From NCBI GenBank assembly GCA_028571685.1, contig CM053162.1, forward strand, positions 71,288,351-71,352,350: 64,000 nucleotides of DNA. Direction: 5' to 3'. The notes under the pieces were generated by a model, which was not told the DNA's origin, ran no database searches, and was given only the letters and a program-made list of their open reading frames with translations. Positions 58,766-64,000 of this stretch are shown here, in pieces. Source of the DNA: Heterohyrax brucei (Eukaryota > Chordata > Mammalia > Hyracoidea > Procaviidae). Position 1 is the stretch's first letter. Every line of letters begins with the position of its first letter. A program made the position numbers and the translations under genes.

Positions 58766-60164
58766 GAGACGCACTATGGGATGCCTCTGCACAAAGCACA
58801 AATCCAACGGAAGTAATGGGTATTCTTGAAAGGAATAACACTGCTTTTAAAAGGAGTGATAAATGTATATGTATAATGACTTCTCTAAACAAGTAACAAA
58901 TAGGCCCCAAACGAAACTGCCACTGTGATCACATCACTGGGCATTCAGAAGGCAGCCATCCGGGGTGAAAGCAGGCTGCACGTGGGGTGTGTCCGTCCTT
59001 GAGCCCGTCACAGACCAGCCTGATGATGCTGTCAGCCAGCCTGTGTTACTCAGCCCGACAGAGAGGAGATCAGAGCAGATGCCCTTCCTCAGGGCTCACC
59101 CACCATCTGTTTAATGTTTCCTCCTGATATGTGTTCTCAAGAAACAACAAATACTAGCAACGCAAACATGGAAAATAAAGACACATTACTTCCCAAAGGA
59201 TTTCAAGGGGCCATGGGGAGGGATGTATGCTTCAGTGCAGCTGGCAGACTCCAGAAACTGATTTTTCTTCTTCTGGTGTCTTAGAAAAGAGACCAGGAAA
59301 CGTCTCTGATCCCTGGGTTTTCCTTTGGTGAATGTGTTCAAGTTCGTTTCCTGTGGTGCTGAGACTAGATGAGACCCACAGCTGCATTTAGTGTCTCCAG
59401 GCTTTTAGCACAGAGAAGTGTTGATCTAGTTAACAGAGCTATGCTCTCAGAAACATTCTTTCATCTTCTCAAAATTGAATTAAAGAATTTCTTAGTGTTC
59501 AGCTGGAAACTTGAAAATCATAATTTTTTTAATAAAATTTTTCCTCACCAACTTTATTGAGGAATACCATAGAGTGCCATGGCCTTTGATTCAATTCCAA
59601 GTCATGGGAACCCACTGCGGTGGGTAGGAATTGATTTGATGGCAGTGGCTTTGAGGCTTCTGGGGGCCATGGGGTGCAGGCATTCAAACTGTACGATGTG
59701 ATGAGCTTTGACAGCTGCATTGCCCACAGTCATGACCACTCTCAAGGTTCAGAACATTTCTATTGACGCCAAATGGGTCCTCCTGCCCATCCACGCTCCC
59801 TCGTCCTTGCACGCCCACGCTAGACCTCTGTTACGCTTTGTATCGAGATGTATCTGCATTTTCTATCAAGGGCATTGGGTAGTGAATATATTCTCTCTTG
59901 TGTCTGGTTGTTTCATGCTGATTTTGAGAGTCATTCATGTTGCTGTTTGTATGGGTTGTTAGGTTATTTTTATTGCTAAGTAGTAATATGTTGTATGAAC
60001 GCGCCGCATTGTGTTTAACCATTCACCTTTAGGGGATATCTGCTGGGTGGTTTCCTGTTGTTGAGTATTGTTATAAGCAACTGCAAATACTCATTTCGAA
60101 ATCTTTTGTGGATATAGGTTTTCATTCTTCTTGGATCTTACTGTGTGCATGATTTATCTTTTAC
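58766..60164. other. M1AP intron 3: mostly unassigned
   Basis: 59566-59662 looks like AfroSINE debris. 59750-60110 resembles an old antisense L1 segment (attgctaagtagtaatatgt). No exon recognised. Confidence 0.4.
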
Positions 60165-60465
60165 TTCTCGTTTACTTTGAGCCCTCTTTGTGTCTTTATA
60201 CTTAAAGTGTATCTCTTGCAGACAGCATACAATTGGATCTTGCTTTTTCACCATTCTGATAACCTCTAACTTTTATTGGAGTGTCTAATCCGTTAACATT
60301 TACCAAAATTATTGATGCATTTGGCTTTAGGCCACCATTTTCATTTTGTTTGTCCTCAGTGGCTTTTTGTTCCTCTTTTTTTCTGCTTTCCTGCTTTATT
60401 TTGGATTATTTAAACTTTTTAGAATTCCATTTTAATTTATCTATTGTAGTTTGCCACCATACATC
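60165..60465 (-). mobile_element. L1 ORF2 endonuclease fragment, reversed
   Basis: The reverse complement of 60185-60315 reads as the start of an L1 endonuclease domain (NVNGLDTPIKV-like, then KKQDPIVCCLQ-like text). The following part to about 60465 fits the L1 inter-ORF region. Decayed. Confidence 0.65.
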
Positions 60466-62343
60466 TGTTAGTTTGTCATACTATTGTGGCATACATGTTG
60501 CTATGATACTGGAAGCTTTGCAACCAGTATTTCAAACAGCAGCAAGGTCACCCGTGGAGGACAAGTTTCAGCAGAGCTCTCAAACTAAGACAGACCAGGA
60601 GGAAGGACTTGGTGGTCTACTTATGAAAAGCTTGACCAATGAGATCCTTACGAATACCAGCAAAACACTGACTGATACAGCCCTGGAAGATGAGCCCCTC
60701 AGGTTGGGGGGCACTCAAAGTACGACTGGGTAAGAACTTCCTCCTCAAAGTAGAACCACTCTTAAGGATGTGGATGGAGTCCAGCTTTCAGGACCTTCGT
60801 TTGCTGATGTGGCATGACTCAAAATGAGAAGAAATAGCTGCAGACATCCATTAATAATCTGAATGTGGAATGTACAGTGTCTGAATCTAGGAGAACTGGA
60901 AGTTGTCAAAAAATGAAATAAAAACATAGAAACCATTGTCCTAGACCTTACTGAGCTGGAAGCTCACAAGGAAGACCAGTTAATATGACTATTGTTCAAT
61001 TTTACACACCAACCACTAATGCCAAAGATAGTGAAGATTTTTATCAACTTCTGCAGTCTGAAATTTGCCAAATATGCAATCAAGATTCATTGATAATTAC
61101 TGGTAATTGGAATGTGAATGCTGGAAACACAGATGAAGGGTAGGTCATTGGAAAATACAGCCTTGGAGACAGAAACCATGCCAGAGATTGCATGACAAGA
61201 ATTTTACAAGACCAAAAACTTAGTCACTGCAAATATCTTTTTCAGTGACATAAATAGTGACTATACACAGGGACATAGGGGTCAAATTGACTCCATCTGT
61301 GGAGAGAGACAGTGGAGAAGCTCAGTATCATCCGTCAGAACCAGGCCAGGGGCCAACTATGGAAACAGACTGTCAATTATTGATATGCAAGTTCAAGTGG
61401 AAGCTGAGGAAAATTACAACAAATCCACAAGAGCGAAAATACAACCTTCAGGACCTCCCAGCTGATCCTGGAGACCATCTCAGGAGTAGATTTGGTGCAG
61501 TGGACACTAATGACTGAAAATCAGATGAGCAATTGGAGTGCACCGAGGACATCCTGTGGAGGGAATGCAGATTGTTTGAGACAGGAAAGAAAGAAGAGGC
61601 CAAAGTGGATGTCAGAAGAGATTCCAAAACTTGATCTGGAATGTAAAGTATCTAGAGAAAAGGGAAAATTGGTAAAGCAAAAGAGCTGAACAGAAGATTT
61701 CGAAGGACAGCTTAAGAAGACAAAGTGAAATATCATAAAGAAATATTCAAAGACTTGGAATTAGAGAACCGAAAGGGAAGGACATACGCTGGCGTGTCTC
61801 AAGCCGAAAGAACTGAAGAAAAAGTTCAAGCCTTGAGTTGCAGTTCTGAAGGACTATGTAGGCAAAATACTGAAGGATGCAGGAAGTATCAATAGCCGAT
61901 GGAAGGAATACACAGAATCATTATACTAAAACGGCTGGTTGATGTTCAGTCATTTCAGGAGGTAGCATACAATCCAGAACCAGTGGTACTGAAGGAAGAA
62001 ATTCAAGCTGTACTGAAGGCGTTGGTGGGAAACAAGGCTCCAGGAACCGACAGAATACCAGTTAAGATGTTTGAACAAACGGACTCAGGGCTGGAGAGGC
62101 TCACTCACCTATGCCAAGGAACTTGGGAGACAGCTACCTGGCCAGCTGACTGGAAGAGATCCATATTTGTGTGCATTCCAAAAAAAGAACAGAATGTAGA
62201 AATTATTGAACAATATCATTAATATCTCACACAAGTAAACTTTTGCTGAAGATTGTTCAAATGCTGTTGTAGCACTACATTGACAGGGAACCGAACAGAA
62301 AATCAAGTCAGATTTAGAAGAAGACACAGGATGAGGGATACCA

Positions 62344-62651
62344 TTGCTGACACTATTACAGGAAATCAACCGACACCCAAGGCGAGAAGAAGCAGCCATT
62401 TATTATAGTAATGCCAGCGGGCCAGCGGGGGCTCACAAACCTCCAACAACTGGCCCTGAAGGGTTGGGGTCTTCTGGGTCGGGTGCAGCAGGGTATACCT
62501 GGTGCTGAGTGCAGCACGGGGAAGTAGCTTGGTGGCGAGTGTAGCAAGGGGCAGTGTATATTTAGTGCTGGGGGAAGCAAGGGGCAAATTTCCTGGAATG
62601 AGGCGGGGGGCGAACAGAGTGGGGGTGGTGTTCAGTCTGCCTTCTCCTTCA
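62344..62651 (-). mobile_element. Solo LTR in RTE (308 bp)
   Basis: On the minus strand it starts TGAAGGAGAAGGCAGACTGA, has a TATA-like CTAAATATAC near 62557-62566 and AATAAA (plus-strand 62399-62404). It is flanked by ATACCA at 62338-62343 and 62652-62657, a 6-bp target-site duplication. RTE text resumes after it. Family not named. Confidence 0.75.
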
Positions 62652-62827
62652 ATACCACAATGATCTTAGCTGAAAGCGGAGAACGCCAGAAAGATTTTTA
62701 CCTGTGTTTTATTGACTGTGCAAAGGCCTTTGACTGTGTGGATCATAACAAATTATGGGTAACATTTTGAAGAATGGGAATGAGGAACATGGGCCAAGAG
62801 GCGGTCATTCAAGTAGAGCAAGGGGAT

Positions 62828-63282
62828 TGTCATGGATTGAATTGTGTTCCCCAAAACCTGTGTGTAGAAATCATGGCTGGCCATGATTTCCTGTGTTGTG
62901 TTCCTATATGTTCCTATATGTTGTAAATCCTGCCTCTGTGATGTTCGTGAAGAAGGATGGGCTGCGGTTGTGTCAGTGAGGGGGGACATAGTCTACCAGA
63001 GTGTATTGTGCCTTCAGGCAATTTCTTGGGATAGAAAGAAAATAAACTGAAGCAAGCAGAGAGTTGGGGACCTCATACCATCAGAGAAGAAATAGTGCCA
63101 GGATCAGGGCAAATCCTTGGGACCAGGGATCCCTGGGCCTCAGAAGCTCCCAGTCCAGGAGAAGGTTGACAACAAGGTGCTTATCCCAAAGCCAACAGGG
63201 AAAGACTTCTCTTGGAGCTGATGCCCTGAGTTTGGACTTGTAGCCTGCTTCTCTATGAGAAAATAAATTTCTGTTTGTTAAG
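62828..63282 (+). mobile_element. MaLR-like LTR in RTE
   Basis: Starts with CATGGATTGAATTGTGTTCC and ends with TATGAGAAAATAAATTTCTG TTTGTTAAG-like sequence, the 3' end common to ERVL-MaLR LTRs, including AATAAA. It lies between two segments of RTE. Confidence 0.65.
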
Positions 63283-64000
63283 ATCCTGCACTTGTGGTGC
63301 AGGATTACTAGATTACTAACTGAACAATGAATAAGGAAGACAGAAGAAGAATTGGTGCCTTTGAATTGTGTTGGAGAAGAATATTGAATGTACCGTTGAC
63401 TGCCAGAAGAACAAACAGGTCTTCTCTGGAAGAGGTACCACCAAAGTGTTCCTTGAAAGCAAAGAGGGCAAGACTGTGGCCTACATAGTTTGGACATTTT
63501 GTCAGAAAGGATCAGTCCTTGGAGAAGGACATCATGCTTAGTAGAGTAGAGGATCAGCAAAAAATAGGAAGACCCTCAACGAGATGGATTGACACAGTGG
63601 CCGCAACAGTGGGCCTAAGCATAAAGATGATTGTGGACACGGCACAAGACTGGGCAGCGTTTTGTTCTGCTGTGCACGGGGTCGCTATGAGTCAGAACCA
63701 GCTCAGCAGTACCTAACAACAGATGACTAGCAAAGGACCACTGAGTGGTTTAAAATCAAGAAAGGCATGCATCGTTTGACCGTACTTATTCAGTCTGCCT
63801 GCTGAGCAGCTAACCCCAAAGCTGGACTGTACCAGAAAGAATGTGGCATCTGGGTGGGCAGAAGACTCACTAACAACCTGCGTTATGCAGATGACTCAGT
63901 TTGCCAAAAGCAAAGAGAACTTGAATGAAGCACTTACAGTGGAGTTGGAAGTCTACAGCTTTCAGCGTGAATTACAGCTCAACATAAAGAAAACCAAAAT

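Larger units (their letters stand above)
60500..64000 (+). mobile_element. Near-complete RTE-type LINE, heavily interrupted, runs off the window
   Basis: Starts with the RTE 5' region (open piece 60281-60733 covers part of it). Then come endonuclease text (about 60985-61130, TIVQFYTPTTNAKDSEDFYQ and ITGNWNVNAGN), the linker (ERKYNLQDLPADPGDHLRSR, RPKWMSEEIPK) and the RT domain from about 61925. It is interrupted by an LTR at 62344-62651 and a MaLR-like LTR at 62828-63282. A C-terminal piece with RTE tail follows (63310-63720), and then more upstream RT text (from 63721) that is out of order. Confidence 0.85.

Noticed and set aside
60281-60733. 150-codon plus-strand frame as a gene
   Set aside because: It is a chimera of antisense L1 and the RTE 5' region, not a host protein.

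Overview
This is mammalian nuclear DNA: GT/AG introns, CpG islands and interspersed retroelements, with no bacterial-style genes. The repeats point to Afrotheria, probably a paenungulate (elephant, sirenian or hyrax). About twenty tRNA-headed SINEs of AfroSINE type are present. Their 3' tails match the 3' end of several RTE-type LINE copies here, as expected for the RTE/AfroSINE partnership. The species cannot be fixed from the sequence alone.

Two protein genes lie head to head. On the minus strand, 17834 down to 8659 holds the first five coding exons of SEMA4F (class 4 semaphorin; residues 1-183 of about 770). Exon 6 and later exons are not visible, so they should lie beyond the low-coordinate edge. 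On the plus strand, 21516 to 54782 holds the first three coding exons of M1AP (meiosis 1 associated protein; residues 1-198 of about 530). The remaining exons lie beyond the high-coordinate edge. All eight exons are open, have consensus splice sites and compatible phases. The same divergent SEMA4F/M1AP neighbourhood exists in human.

Layout: 1-8.6 kb is SEMA4F intron 5, with an old L1 3' portion broken by a SINE and a solo LTR, and a mariner-like element. 8.6-18 kb holds SEMA4F exons 5 to 1 and a CpG-island promoter. 18-21.5 kb is the intergenic spacer, with a 72-bp GC-rich minisatellite and a CpG island that probably contains the M1AP first non-coding exon. 21.8-52 kb is M1AP intron 1 (about 30 kb). 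It holds RTE fragments, mariner-like elements with very long inverted repeats, a nearly full-length L1 with an open ORF1 but a gutted ORF2, and a decayed ERV-L provirus. 52-54.8 kb holds M1AP exons 2 and 3. 54.8-64 kb is M1AP intron 3, ending in a long, heavily nested RTE copy.

No new defence or biosynthetic system was found. The items most worth a second look are the minisatellite in the candidate M1AP promoter, the long-arm mariner family, the L1 with an open ORF1, and the nested insertions with readable target-site duplications. Repeat family names are by eye, without a repeat library.
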